The notes beneath the pieces are model-generated. The model saw only the letters and a program-made list of their open reading frames with translations, made no database searches and was not told the DNA's origin. From NCBI GenBank assembly GCA_023091665.1, contig JALJCQ010000003.1:1550001-1614000 (forward strand): 64,000 nt of DNA, read 5' to 3'. The DNA is from Pythium myriotylum (Eukaryota; Oomycota; Peronosporomycetes; Pythiales; Pythiaceae). Every line of letters begins with the position of its first letter. Positions within the stretch are counted from its first letter, which is position 1. Below are positions 49,273-59,250 of this stretch, piece by piece. A program made the position numbers and the translations under genes.

Positions 49273-51811
49273 ATGAGCGGCGCGCCCAAGGTACCAACGT
49301 TGGCGAGGCGCCCTCGCGAGCGGCAACTAACTGGCTATGTGTAGAGCGTCGTGTTCGAGACGGCGCCGCCGGCCTACGTGTTCCAGAACGTCTTCTTCCA
49401 GGCCACCGTCAAGCTCGTGGACCAGCAGAAGCACAAGGTCACGGGCCACGAGCGCGGCCTCCAGGTCACGCTGCGCTTCCACGACACGTACGACGTCGTG
49501 CCCGACCAGTCGCTGCTCGTCGTCGACTCGGCCGCCACGACCGTCAGCGCCGCCACGGGCACCTGCCAGCTCAACTGCATGCTCGCGCAGCTCACGGCCG
49601 CCAACGACGGACGCGCCTTCTGCCTCGAGATCCGCTCCTTCGACGGCGACCTCGAGTCCGCCTTCTCCTCGCCCATCCACGTCGTCAAGGAGAAGCTCCA
49701 GATCGTGCAGCAGCCGCCCGACGTCTGGTTCAAGGACGAGGGCGGCCGCGAAAAGTGCATGGTCGTCTCGCTCGTGCTCGAGTCGGCGCCCGGCGCGCGC
49801 ATCGAGGAGCGCGTCGTGCCGTTGCAGCTGCGTCTGCTCTACGAATCGGGCACGCCCGTGCTCAACCAGAGCATTCTCAAGCTCTTCCCGGACATGCGCC
49901 CCAACATGTCGCGCGGCCGCGTCTCCATCTCCTTCCGCATCGACGACGTCTCCAAGAACCACCAGGGACAGTCCTTCGTGCTCGAGATCGCCCCGGAGAA
50001 GCAAGAGACCAGCCAAATGTTCCAGGACATTGCGCCCGCGCGCACGTCCGTCATCGCGATCCGCTCCAAGCGCAACAAGCGCAAGCTCAACGGGCTCACG
50101 CCGCGCAACGGCGCGCCCGTCGCCGGCCACGCGGGCGTGCCGAACGGAACTCCGATTGCCTCCGGCGCGCCGCGCGTGCCGGGAATGGTCGGTATGCCGA
50201 TGATGGCTCAGTCTCCGTCGCACGCCGGCGCTGGCCCACCGACCCAACGACCACGACATCTCGGCGGGATGATGGGTCCTTCTTCCACACCGATGAACAA
50301 CCGTACGTCTGGACTTCTGATCTCTCTGTATGCGGCGAACTGACGATTCTCTTCCTTTTTTGCAGCCTATGTTCTGACGCCACATCCTCGCATGGGCGGC
50401 GTGATGATGGCGCCACCGCCACAGCCGCCAGCAACGCAATCCTGGAGCTCCCACATCCAGCAGCCGCAACACTCCACTGCGACTCCGCTCGCCTCGGCTG
50501 GGCCGACGACCATGACGGTTGAGTGGAAGCTCGCTGGTTTCGAGATCCACCCAGACGGCTCGCCAAATGTGTCGCGGCCTATCTACCGCTGTACGCACTG
50601 CAGACGACTCGTGGATGTCGAAATGATGAACCACGGCCAAGACCTCCACTCCCCTCAGTGTGTCTTCGCACCCGGAGGTGCTTTCCGGTCGCAGATGCAC
50701 CCAACGGCGTCCACACCACAGGCGAGTCACCACCAGCAACAACAATACTACTCGAACGTCACGCCGCGTGCAGCGTACCCTCCGGATCGAACGACAACGC
50801 CGCGTAACCAGTCGGCTTCGTCAACACCCATGAATGCCCCGGAACCGATGGCAGCGCCAACGGCAGCTCACTACATGCCTGAACTCGCGACTCAAGAGAA
50901 CGCCGAGTCGACCGGCGTGTCTCCGAAGACCATGGCCAATTCCATGATGCACAGTGGTCGTCCCGTTCTTACGATCTCACCGTTCATGAACAAGATCGTG
51001 ACGAACGAGTCCGTGATGGAGCAGCAGCAGCAACAGCAGCATTCGCAATCGCCAAATGATACGCGCGACGGCAATTTGTTTGCAAGCAATGCATTCCGCA
51101 GTCAAATGGATCTCAACGAACCGGAGGCGCCAAGTCCAACAACTGAGGAGAAGCTGCTTTTCCTGAACAAGCCGTTCGAGGCTAAGCTCGAGCAGCAGCA
51201 GCAGCAAAACTATATGATGGACAACCCGCAGTCGTCGATTGACTCGGACGACCAATCGCTAATCGTCAGCGTCGGCAATAATTCCCTGTACAACGAGATG
51301 ACCAGCATGGGCATCAGCGTCGACGGAATCTTCTCCAAGTCGACAAGCTCGAGTGTGCTCGAGCCTGGCCACCCCATGGCTGACTTTAATGAGCTATCGA
51401 ACGGACTCACGGAGGAAGACCAGGTGTTCTACATCCTGGCACGCATGTACTCGAACCCACAGAGCGGCAAGCTCGGACTGCCGGCTTTCGATCAGTTCCA
51501 GCGCATGGTACGTTTCTTTTGACTTCCTGATGGATGTTCAGAGCAGGTTGCTTACGCGTGATTACGTTTTTCAGCTCGGATTCTACACTGAAAGCCAGGA
51601 CGAAGTACAGACGCAGGTCGTGTTCCACTCGATCCACGAGGTGGGGCTGTCGGAGGACGAGCAGATGGAGATCACGTCTCGATTCCAGGGGGAACTACAG
51701 CAGGACTCGGACGCTGTGCACTCGCTGCCAAAGTACCAACACAACCTCGTCCTGCTTCGAGAAGACGCGCTGATGTACTACTGGAGCCAGTCGATCCAGT
51801 CGCTCACATGA
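49273..51811 (+). CDS. 784-residue orphan with duplicated beta-rich N-terminal region and Gln-rich C-terminus
   Basis: Four exons (49273-49290, 49345-50302, 50366-51507, 51575-51811) with matching phases. Residues 10-130 and 135-230 look like two copies of one beta-rich unit: LQVTLRFHDTYDVVPDQSLLVVD then GRAFCLEIRS, and LQLRLLYESGTPVLNQSILKLFP then GQSFVLEIAPE. A basic stretch RSKRNKRKLNG follows (possible nuclear signal), then low-complexity Pro/Met/Gly/Gln sequence with polyQ runs near 51019-51038 and 51190-51207. CTHCRRLVD and the conserved-looking C-terminus LTEEDQVFYILARMYSNPQSGKLG suggest more order near the end. A regulatory or nuclear role is inference only. The first exon is just 18 nt. 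Confidence 0.7.
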
Positions 51812-52036
51812 GACCAACGAAGAGAGAGTTGGGGGGAGCTGGCAAGTCTGTGTACGTCCACCTAAGTGGCGGTTGTGTGTGTGGAGAGTACGGTAGGATT
51901 CTGTGCGTGTGAGTGTGTGAGCCGATAATATCTACAAACGCTACGCTCGATCGTGTTGAACGATAGATACTTTCGAGGCCTGCAGCATGACTTCATCCCA
52001 ACTCTCCCGCGTGGCAAATCTGTTTCCCATTCTTCT

Positions 52037-53203
52037 TCAGGCAGACGGGCCGGTCGCGAGCACCTTGCCGCCGACGAACTCAGCGTCGGCGAGAGGCACC
52101 TTGACCGCCGTCTGCAGGAAGCACCACTTGTACGGCGCGTGGAACGAGAAGCTCTGGCACTGCGGACGCTTGAGGCACTCCTGGCAGCAGGCGTCGGGCG
52201 ACGCCGTCGCCAGGCTCGCGATCGCGCTGGCCCACATGTCGGTGCCGGCCTTGGTCTCGCAGCTCCGCGCGCACTTCTGCACGTCGAGCCTCGCCTCGGG
52301 CGGCGGGCACGAGCCGCCGTACTGGGCCTCGGCCTTGACGCCGAGCGTGCGGTTCCGGTACCAGCCGTCGGCTCGAAGCTGGCAGTCGCCGAAGGGCCCC
52401 GAGTCCTCCTCTCTGGTCTTGACGACGCAGTCGACGGGCTCGCACGCGCGCCACTGCGTGAGCCACGTCTCGCGATCGGGCGGGCACGCGCGGCCGCCGT
52501 GGCGCGGCGCCACTTTGATCTTGCGCCTGCGGTGGCGGTTGCCGTCGGCGTCGCACGCGCTCCACGCGTCCTCGTACGCGGCGTCGAGCTCGCAGTCCAC
52601 GGGGTCGCACTCCGCCTGCTCGTCCAGCGTCGTCGGGCACGGCGCGCCGTCCTTGGTCGCGTGCTGCACGACGGCGCGCGAGCGCGTCTTGGTGCCGAGC
52701 GCCTCGTCGCACTTCCACGGGCTCCAGCTCGTCACGCGGCAGTCCTCCGAGCGACAGCGGACTTTGTCCACGAGCGCCGGACACTCGCGACCGCCGTAGA
52801 GCGGCGCGACGTCGACGCCGCGCGTGCGCACCTTGTAGCCGACGGCGCCGCAGGCGCCCCACGATGACCAGGCGCTGACTTGGCAGTGCACGGGCGCGCA
52901 CGGTCGCGTCTCCACGAGGTCTTCGCACGGTCCGCCTCGGGCTACGACGGGAGTCGCGCGCCGCGTGAAGATCTGGAGCAGCGTGTCGGTGTCGCACGGA
53001 CCGGCGAGCCACTCGCCGAGCACGCAGTCGGTCTGCAGCGACGGCGTCGCGTCATCGATATCAGCGAGATCGCGGCGCACGAAGACGTCGCCGTCCACGG
53101 CCGCCAGCGTCAGCAGCGTCGGGTTGCCGCGCAGCGTCGAAACCGCGGAGCTCTGCACCAGCGAGGCCGCGGCGGCGATCGCGAGCGCGATGGTTCGCGC
53201 CAT
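52037..53203 (-). CDS. Secreted TSP1-repeat protein with C-terminal PAN/Apple-like domain
   Basis: A single exon of 388 residues. Signal peptide RTIALAIAAAASLVQSSA. About five thrombospondin-type-1-like units follow (WSSWGACGAVGYKVRTRGVDV, VTSWSPWKCDEALGTKTRSR, AWSACDADGNRHRRRKIKV), each with paired Cys and a CxPVxC end (PVHC, PVDC). The last about 75 residues (CETKAGTDMW, then CCQECLKRPQCQSFSFH and WCFLQ) match a PAN/Apple domain, used for protein or carbohydrate binding. The first two units match the start of the divergent gene at 54084, so the pair is an inverted duplication with an unrelated gene between. Likely cell-surface or extracellular matrix. Start ATG at 53203. Confidence 0.85.
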   Translation of the reverse strand: MARTIALAIAAAASLVQSSAVSTLRGNPTLLTLAAVDGDVFVRRDLADIDDATPSLQTDCVLGEWLAGPCDTDTLLQIFTRRATPVVARGGPCEDLVETRPCAPVHCQVSAWSSWGACGAVGYKVRTRGVDVAPLYGGRECPALVDKVRCRSEDCRVTSWSPWKCDEALGTKTRSRAVVQHATKDGAPCPTTLDEQAECDPVDCELDAAYEDAWSACDADGNRHRRRKIKVAPRHGGRACPPDRETWLTQWRACEPVDCVVKTREEDSGPFGDCQLRADGWYRNRTLGVKAEAQYGGSCPPPEARLDVQKCARSCETKAGTDMWASAIASLATASPDACCQECLKRPQCQSFSFHAPYKWCFLQTAVKVPLADAEFVGGKVLATGPSA

Positions 53204-53352
53204 GGGAGCTGCTAGTGAGGAAAGAAGAGAGACTGCGACTGCAAGAGACGCCGCGTCCGAGCGGTCGCCAAGGAGGCAGGCAGCGCGACGCTTGGGCGTG
53301 GGGCACGAGGAGGCGAGGAAGGTCAAGTGCGGAAAGCGCGGCGAGTGGTATT

Positions 53353-53790
53353 TTACGCTGCGTCGAGCCCGAGCACGTCGAGGCGGTAGATGACGACGCG
53401 GCCGTAGAAGTCGGTGCTGCGCGCGAAGCTGATCTGCAGCGCCGTGACGTCGTCGGCGAGCAGCGGGAAGGACTGGAGCTCGTTGCCGTCGTTCGGGTCC
53501 ACGTCGGCGTCCTCGAGCGGCGTCCAGTCGGCGCTGTCGGCGTGGCGCACGCGCAGCTCGACGTCCTGGCCCACGAAGCCGCCCTGGAACATGACGTCGA
53601 GGCGGCGCAGCGCGACGGCGCGGTGGAACTGGAGCAGGATCTGCTGCGGCGAGCCCTGCGCCGAGTTCCAGCAGCTCGTGGCGTCGCGCGAGAGCATGTG
53701 CGCGGCGCCGTAGAGCGTCTTGTTGCGGTCGAGCACGGAGGAGACGCGGCACGTCGTGGGCGCGCCCACGAGCGACTGCAGCGGCGCCAT
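53353..53790 (-). CDS. NR2C2AP: NR2C2AP (TRA16)-like F5/8-type beta-sandwich protein
   Basis: From the Met at 53790 (GAACATGGCG context) the 145-residue reading is CRVSSVLDRNKTLYGAAHML, then SCWNSAQGSPQQILLQF, RRLDVMFQGGFVGQDVELR, NELQSFPLL and STDFYGRVVIYRLDVLG. This follows the order of the small animal protein NR2C2AP. Alternative in-frame starts at 53835 and 53880 would add 15 or 30 residues. In animals the protein binds the orphan receptor TR4; oomycetes lack nuclear receptors, so the ancestral role must differ. It has a galactose-binding-like (discoidin) fold. The gene lies between two divergent TSP1 genes. Confidence 0.85.
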   Translation of the reverse strand: MAPLQSLVGAPTTCRVSSVLDRNKTLYGAAHMLSRDATSCWNSAQGSPQQILLQFHRAVALRRLDVMFQGGFVGQDVELRVRHADSADWTPLEDADVDPNDGNELQSFPLLADDVTALQISFARSTDFYGRVVIYRLDVLGLDAA

Positions 53791-54083
53791 GTTCGCGGGT
53801 GGCGGCGGCGGAATGGCGCGTCGACGGATCTCCATTGGCCAAAAACGGCTCGACGCCTCGTGGACTGGACGAGCGAGCATGGCATTAATCGCTTCAAGGT
53901 GCCGTCGAAGCGACGCCCCCGAGGCGACTGGCTGCTCGCGGCGACCGGTCGCGAGTGGGCGCGGCGCAACGCTTCCCCCATGCCGCCGCTTGGGGCGCCA
54001 GGACCCGTCGCCGCCGTGAGCAGAGCTCGTGAGGAGATCCCTCCACTCTGAAAGCTGCCAACTCGCCGCCAGTCACCCAGAGA

Positions 54084-56729
54084 ATGGTTCGCGTCGCGGG
54101 CTTCCTCGCCAGCGCGCTGGCGCCGCAAGCGCTGGCCCACTCGATGCTCCGCGACAACGTCCAAGAGATCGGTCTGCTGGGCGACGGCGTCTCGCTGCGT
54201 CGCGAAGCGCTCGCTTCCTACGGCTCGCCGAGCCAAGACGACTGCCAGATGACCGAGTGGCTCCAAGGCACGTGCGACCCGGCGACGCTCACGGCTGTCT
54301 TCACGCGCTCGATCCAGCGAGGGCCGCTGGGCAACGGAGCGCCGTGCGGCAAGACGAGCGAAGTGCGCAAGTGCAAGCCCGTGCACTGTCAGATGACGCC
54401 CTGGACGCCCTGGAGCGCCTGCAACGTCAAGGGCTACAAGACACGCAAGCGAGAGATCGAGGTCCCGCCCTCCGGAGGCGGCCGAAGCTGCCCGTACAAC
54501 GTTGACACGGTTAAGTGCTGTGCTGGTTCCTGTCTCGTGTACGACTGGGGCGACTGGATCTGCAACGAACAGACCGCCCGCAAGACACGCACGAGAGAGA
54601 AGTTCCGCGACCGCTCTGGCAACGGCGAGCCGTGTCCGGTCTTGACGCAGGAGGACGACTGCGATCCAGTGGACTGTGTCATGGACACCGAGTACGGAGA
54701 CTGGAGCGAGTGCGACGTCCACGGAGACCGCTTCCAGAAGCTCAAGGTCAAGGTGCAACCGAAGTTCAAGGGCAAGGAGTGTCCGCCTGACTCAGAGATC
54801 ACGAAAGTCGACAAGCAGTACTGTCCGCCGGAGCCGTGTGAGTGGGAGACAGAGGATCAGGCCAGCAATCGGGATTATGGGAATTGTTTGGCCACTGACG
54901 ACAGCCAGAAGACGTGGTATCAGTACAAGATCCTACAGATCACTAAACAGCCCCGATACGGTGCAGGTGATTGTCCTTCGGACGACCAGCGCACGATCAA
55001 GAAACTTTGTCCGCCGACCGAGTGCAAGATCGCCGACGTGGATGAGTCCAAGTGGGGAGAATGCAAGAAGGACGACACCCAGAACAAGTGGTTCAAGAGG
55101 CAGGTGCGCGATATCATCCAGGATGCACAGTACGCGCCCCCATGCCCATCCGAGACCGACCGCACGGCCGTCAAAGAGTGTGAGCCAGAGCCGTGCGAAT
55201 GGGAGACAGAGGAGCAAGCGAAGTCGCATGATTACGGAGAATGCAAGCCTACTGACGAATCGAAGAAGACATGGTACCAGTACAAGGAGTTGAAGGTGAC
55301 GAAGGATCCACTGTACGGCGGTAAGGAGTGTCCGTCAGTGGAAGATCGCACGATCAAGCAGCTTTGTCCTCCGACCCAGTGCCAGCTCGCGGACAAAGAC
55401 GACAGCAAGTGGAGCCAGTGCTCAAAGGACGACAAAGATGGCAAGTGGTATAGGACACAGGTTCTGTCGATCGTTCAAGAAGCGCAGTACGCTCCACCGT
55501 GTCCACTCGAAGCTGACCGCACGCTCACGGAAGAGTGTAAACCGGAGAAGTGCGAGTGGGAAACCGAAGAAGAGGCCAAGTCCCACGACTTTGGTGACTG
55601 CAAGCCCACCGACGAGACCGAGGAGACGTGGTTTAAGTACAAGGTCCTCAAGGTCACAAAAGACCCGCTCTATGGTGCAGACCCGTGTCCATCTGATGAT
55701 GAACGTACTATCAAGGAGCAGTGTCCGCCCACTCAATGTAAGATCGCCGACGTGGATGAGTCCAAGTGGGGAGAATGCAAGAAGGACGACACCCAAAACA
55801 AGTGGTTCAAGAAGCAGGTGCGCGATATCATCCAAGACGCTCAGTACGCGCCCCCGTGTCCGTCCGAGACCGACCGCACGGCCGTCAAAGAGTGTGAACC
55901 AGAGCCGTGCGAGTGGGAGACAGAGGAACAAGCGAAGTCGCACGACTATGGAGAATGCAAACCGACCGACGAGTCGAAGACGACATGGTACCAGTACAAG
56001 GAGTTGAAGGTGACGAAGGATCCTCTGTACGGCGGTAAGGAGTGTCCGTCAGTGGAAGATCGCACAATCAAGCAGCTTTGCCCTCCGACGCAATGCGAGG
56101 TGGGAGACAAGGATGACTACAAGTGGAGCGACTGCAAAGAAGACAAGACGCGCGGCAAGTGGTACAAGACGCAGGTGCTTCCGATCGTACAGGATGCTCA
56201 GTATGCTCCTCCGTGTCCCTCGGAGGCGGATCGCACAATCGAGGACGAGTGCAAGCCTGTGGACTGTGTTGTCTACACCGAAAGAGAAGACAAGAGCTCG
56301 TTCAGCGACGATTGCACGCCTGACGACGAGTCCGGGCTCAAGTGGTACCGTCATAAAGTCTTAGGCATCAAGCAGCAGCCTCTTTACGGCGGCAAAGCGT
56401 GCCCCAAGCCGGAGGACCGCACATGCCAGCAGCTCTGCAAGCCGGAGCCGTGCGTCATGGACAAGTGGGTCTACACTGGCCAGTGCAACAAGTCGACCGG
56501 CAGGCGACCGAAGGCTCGCAAGGTCGCGGTGCAGGCTCGGTACGGCTCTCCGTCGTGTGTCGACCAAGTGGGCGAGGATCCGTGCAAGGTCGACTGCGAG
56601 TTCACGTGGGGCGACTGGTCCAAGTGCACGAGCTACACGCCGACCAAGACGCGCAAGAAAGTCATCTCTGTGCAGCCCAAGAACGGCGGCGCGACGTGCG
56701 AGCCGCTCACCGAGACCAAGAAGTGCTAA
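54084..56729 (+). CDS. Secreted 881-residue TSP1-like repeat protein
   Basis: A single exon. Signal peptide (VAGFLASALAPQALAHS) and a head region homologous to the inverted gene at 52037 (DCQMTEWLQGTCDPATLTAVFTR, WTPWSACNVKGYKTRKREIEV). About 13 Cys-bounded units of 55-65 residues follow, alternating an EWETEEQAKSHDYGEC type and a KIADVDESKWGECKKDD type. Each has a CPPTQC or CEPEPC end, so the repeating block is about 120 residues. Two blocks 717-720 bp apart (about 55022-55384 and 55739-56098) are nearly identical at DNA level. The protein ends with two more canonical TSP1 units. Likely adhesive or cell-wall matrix protein. Glu/Lys/Asp-rich variable parts are unusual for TSP1. Confidence 0.85.
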   Translation: MVRVAGFLASALAPQALAHSMLRDNVQEIGLLGDGVSLRREALASYGSPSQDDCQMTEWLQGTCDPATLTAVFTRSIQRGPLGNGAPCGKTSEVRKCKPVHCQMTPWTPWSACNVKGYKTRKREIEVPPSGGGRSCPYNVDTVKCCAGSCLVYDWGDWICNEQTARKTRTREKFRDRSGNGEPCPVLTQEDDCDPVDCVMDTEYGDWSECDVHGDRFQKLKVKVQPKFKGKECPPDSEITKVDKQYCPPEPCEWETEDQASNRDYGNCLATDDSQKTWYQYKILQITKQPRYGAGDCPSDDQRTIKKLCPPTECKIADVDESKWGECKKDDTQNKWFKRQVRDIIQDAQYAPPCPSETDRTAVKECEPEPCEWETEEQAKSHDYGECKPTDESKKTWYQYKELKVTKDPLYGGKECPSVEDRTIKQLCPPTQCQLADKDDSKWSQCSKDDKDGKWYRTQVLSIVQEAQYAPPCPLEADRTLTEECKPEKCEWETEEEAKSHDFGDCKPTDETEETWFKYKVLKVTKDPLYGADPCPSDDERTIKEQCPPTQCKIADVDESKWGECKKDDTQNKWFKKQVRDIIQDAQYAPPCPSETDRTAVKECEPEPCEWETEEQAKSHDYGECKPTDESKTTWYQYKELKVTKDPLYGGKECPSVEDRTIKQLCPPTQCEVGDKDDYKWSDCKEDKTRGKWYKTQVLPIVQDAQYAPPCPSEADRTIEDECKPVDCVVYTEREDKSSFSDDCTPDDESGLKWYRHKVLGIKQQPLYGGKACPKPEDRTCQQLCKPEPCVMDKWVYTGQCNKSTGRRPKARKVAVQARYGSPSCVDQVGEDPCKVDCEFTWGDWSKCTSYTPTKTRKKVISVQPKNGGATCEPLTETKKC
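55022..56098 (+). repeat. Near-identical 360-bp direct repeats in the TSP1 gene
   Basis: Segments 55022-55384 and 55739-56098 share long identical stretches (for example GATCGCCGACGTGGATGAGT) with scattered synonymous changes. Recent duplication or gene conversion. Confidence 0.8.
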
Positions 56730-56996
56730 CGCAGCACTCAAGCACCTCGCCGATCGGCTGTTCGTCCGTTGGGAAGCCCGTCAAAAGACAACGAGTCGTT
56801 AGGCCTTCATTTGCAAATGCACGTTTTCCCCTTTCCTGTATCCTGTATTCCTGTCAAGATTCCTCACCGCATTTTTTGAAGATCCCGTCCCAACCCATGT
56901 CATTAGGACGGTGAACTCAGACTATTGTGGCACAGGTGGCCTGATTTGAGGGTCCATCTGTCCCCCTCCTGCCGTTCCCAGTCTCCATATCTCGTC

Positions 56997-56998
<2 letters not shown>

Positions 56999-57053
<55 letters not shown>
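56999..57053 (+). repeat. (CT)27 microsatellite abutting the GMC gene start
   Basis: An uninterrupted CT run from 56999 to 57053 ends two bases before the ATG at 57055. It may be in the 5' untranslated region or overlap the promoter. Confidence 0.9.
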
Positions 57054-57054
<1 letters not shown>

Positions 57055-57058
<4 letters not shown>

Positions 57059-58881
57059 GCGTGGCGCTGCTCGCTCTCTCGCTGCTCGCCGGCGCCGCCC
57101 GCAGCGCGAGCTACGACGTGATCATCGTCGGCAGTGGGCCCGGAGGCCTCGTGGCCGCCGAGTTCTTGACGCGCGAGACCGACCTCTCGGTGCTCATGCT
57201 CGAGGCCGGGCCGCTGTCGCTGCAGGCGAGCGGCGGCACCGACGTCGTGAGCTACGCGCAGGCCAAGGGCCTGACCAAGTTCGACGTCCCGGGCGAGTTC
57301 GACATGGTCGCGTACAACCCCGAGAACGAAAAGTACCGCATCGACTGGATCTCCACGCCCTACATGTGGCTCGGCAAGCTGCTCGGCGGCTGCTCGTCCA
57401 TCAACGCGGCGCTCTACTTTCGCACGGCGGACAGCTTCGTCGCCAAGGCGTCCTGGCCCTTCACGGCCGAGGAGGTCGCCAAGGGCTACGACGAGATCGA
57501 GGAGATCTTCACCTACACCGAGACGCCGTCGACGGATGGCAAGGCGTACTTGCAGGAGGCCTACGAGATCGTCGGCCAGGCGCTCAAGAGCGCTGGGTAC
57601 GCGGAGGCGCCAGGCTCACTCAACGCCGCGGCGACGCGCAACAGCAGGAACGCGAGCTTCGGGCACCCGCCGTACGCCATCAAAGACGGACTGCGCGACG
57701 CGCCGGCCAAGACTTTCTTCTCCAAGCTCAAAGACCGCGCCAACTTCAAGCTCGTGACGGAGGCAAAGGTGAGCTACGTGCAGCAGAGCAACGGCGTGGC
57801 CTCCGGCGTCGTGTACGAGAAGCAGAACCAGACCACGACCGAGCTGCTCACTGCACGCGGCGTCGTGGTCATGGCCGCAGGCGCCCTCAACACGCCAGCA
57901 ATCTTGATGCAGAGCGGCATCGGTCCTCTGAAGCAGCTGCAGACACTCGCGTCACTCGATCGGTTTCCCGGCGTCGCGAAGAACGAGTCGTCGTGGGTTG
58001 TCAACGAGAACGTCGGCCAGCACGTCTTCGATGCGACCGTCGTGTACGCGTCGCTGGAGCACCCCAAGATGACTCCCTTTCTCAACAAGAAACGCCCTGC
58101 CGACGCGATCGCGCAGTATGCCAAGGATCAGTCGGGGCCATGGGCGACGTCGGGGCCAGTGCTCGTCGCGTACGAGAGTGTAGTGCGAGGCGATCGCGAG
58201 TTCGAACTACAGACGAGTGTGCTACCGCACGGCTTCAGCGAGTTCTACGAGACGCCCCACGCTCTTACGCTCGGCATGTTCTTGAACAACCCACTCTCGC
58301 GTGACTTCGTATCGTTCAGTTCGACTGGCGCACTACAGGTCGCGACCAATGGCGCCTGGTACGGCTCGCAAAAAGACGATGTGGACGTGCTCAGCACCTA
58401 CGTGGCCAAGATGATCACCTCGATGACGAAGAGCGGAGCCACATTCCTTGATGTGAAGTCGGGGAACGGCAACAAGACGAGTGGGTCGTCGGCGATTGCC
58501 GCGTGGGCCGCGACCAAGATCGGCTCGGTGACCCACCATTTTGGTGGGAGCTGCTTCTCGGCAACGGCTAACGTCACGACGCGGTGCGCAGACGAAGCCT
58601 TCCGGGTCGTAGGGACGACGAATGTGTTCGTGAGCGACGCAAGCCTCATGAAGGAGGGCTCAGTCAACCCCTACGGGTTCGTCATGTACATCGGGAACCA
58701 GGCAGGCAAGAACATCCTCCGAGTGGCGTTCAACAGATCCGGCAGCAACGAAGGCGGTTCGAAAAACTCTCCGAGTTCATCGCCTTCTACTTCGAGTGAA
58801 GCAGCAGGCGTGTGGGTCACTGCGAGATCGACGTTTGCACTCATTGTGGCAACGGTGTTGGTCTCGCTGGCGTTGCCATAA
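57055..58881 (+). CDS. Secreted GMC-family flavin oxidoreductase, probable GPI anchor
   Basis: A single exon of 608 residues. Signal peptide (MRVALLALSLLAGAARSA), then the FAD-binding GxGxxG site YDVIIVGSGPGGLVAAEFL with LEAGP. The GMC signatures are LGGCSSINAALYFR (about 115) and GALNTPAILMQSGIGP (about 280). The catalytic region has HHFGGSCF (about 497) and the C-terminal VFVSDASLMKEGSVNPYGFVMYIGNQAGKNIL. The family oxidises alcohols, sugars or related compounds with FAD. The C-terminus has a Ser-rich spacer and a hydrophobic tail (TFALIVATVLVSLALP), a typical GPI-anchor signal, so the enzyme is probably on the cell surface. The substrate is unknown. The start codon directly follows a CT microsatellite. 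Confidence 0.9.
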
Positions 58882-59250
58882 AACGCAAACGCCGGTTTAT
58901 ATATCAGCGCAGACTCGAGATAGTCTTTGTGACGACGCAGATTTCACCAATAACGCTAAGAGAGGAGGATCCTGGGGCGTGGGATATTTCAGGTTGCGTC
59001 TATTTTGATGGCGGACGAATTATGCGATTACTGTGGAGTAGACTACACGGAGTACGGTTGATGGGGTCGTGGGGGCGACGTGAGGGAGAGAGAAGCGAGG
59101 TGGCCGACAGCTTATAGCGGATTGGTATGGTAGTTGTCGTTGGCAGTAGTACGGCTGACCGACGCCTCACTTGCCTCTCTCCTCTTGGTCTCGACATCCC
59201 GACATAAATATCCCTCCATCAAGGCGCAGGCAGGCCTTCGGGGGCTCTCT
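58882..59250. other. Convergent intergenic region
   Basis: 3' flanks of the GMC and PX genes. No gene recognised. Confidence 0.45.

Noticed and set aside
49327..50745. 472-codon minus-strand ORF and 456-codon plus-strand ORF (49152-50522)
   Set aside because: Both overlap the four-exon gene at 49273 in other frames. Their sequence is low-complexity Arg/Ala/His.
53061..54758. 565-codon minus-strand ORF
   Set aside because: It spans three real genes in other frames and has no domain.
56925..58304. 459-codon plus-strand ORF through the CT repeat
   Set aside because: Out of frame with the GMC oxidoreductase and Arg-rich by composition; shadow.
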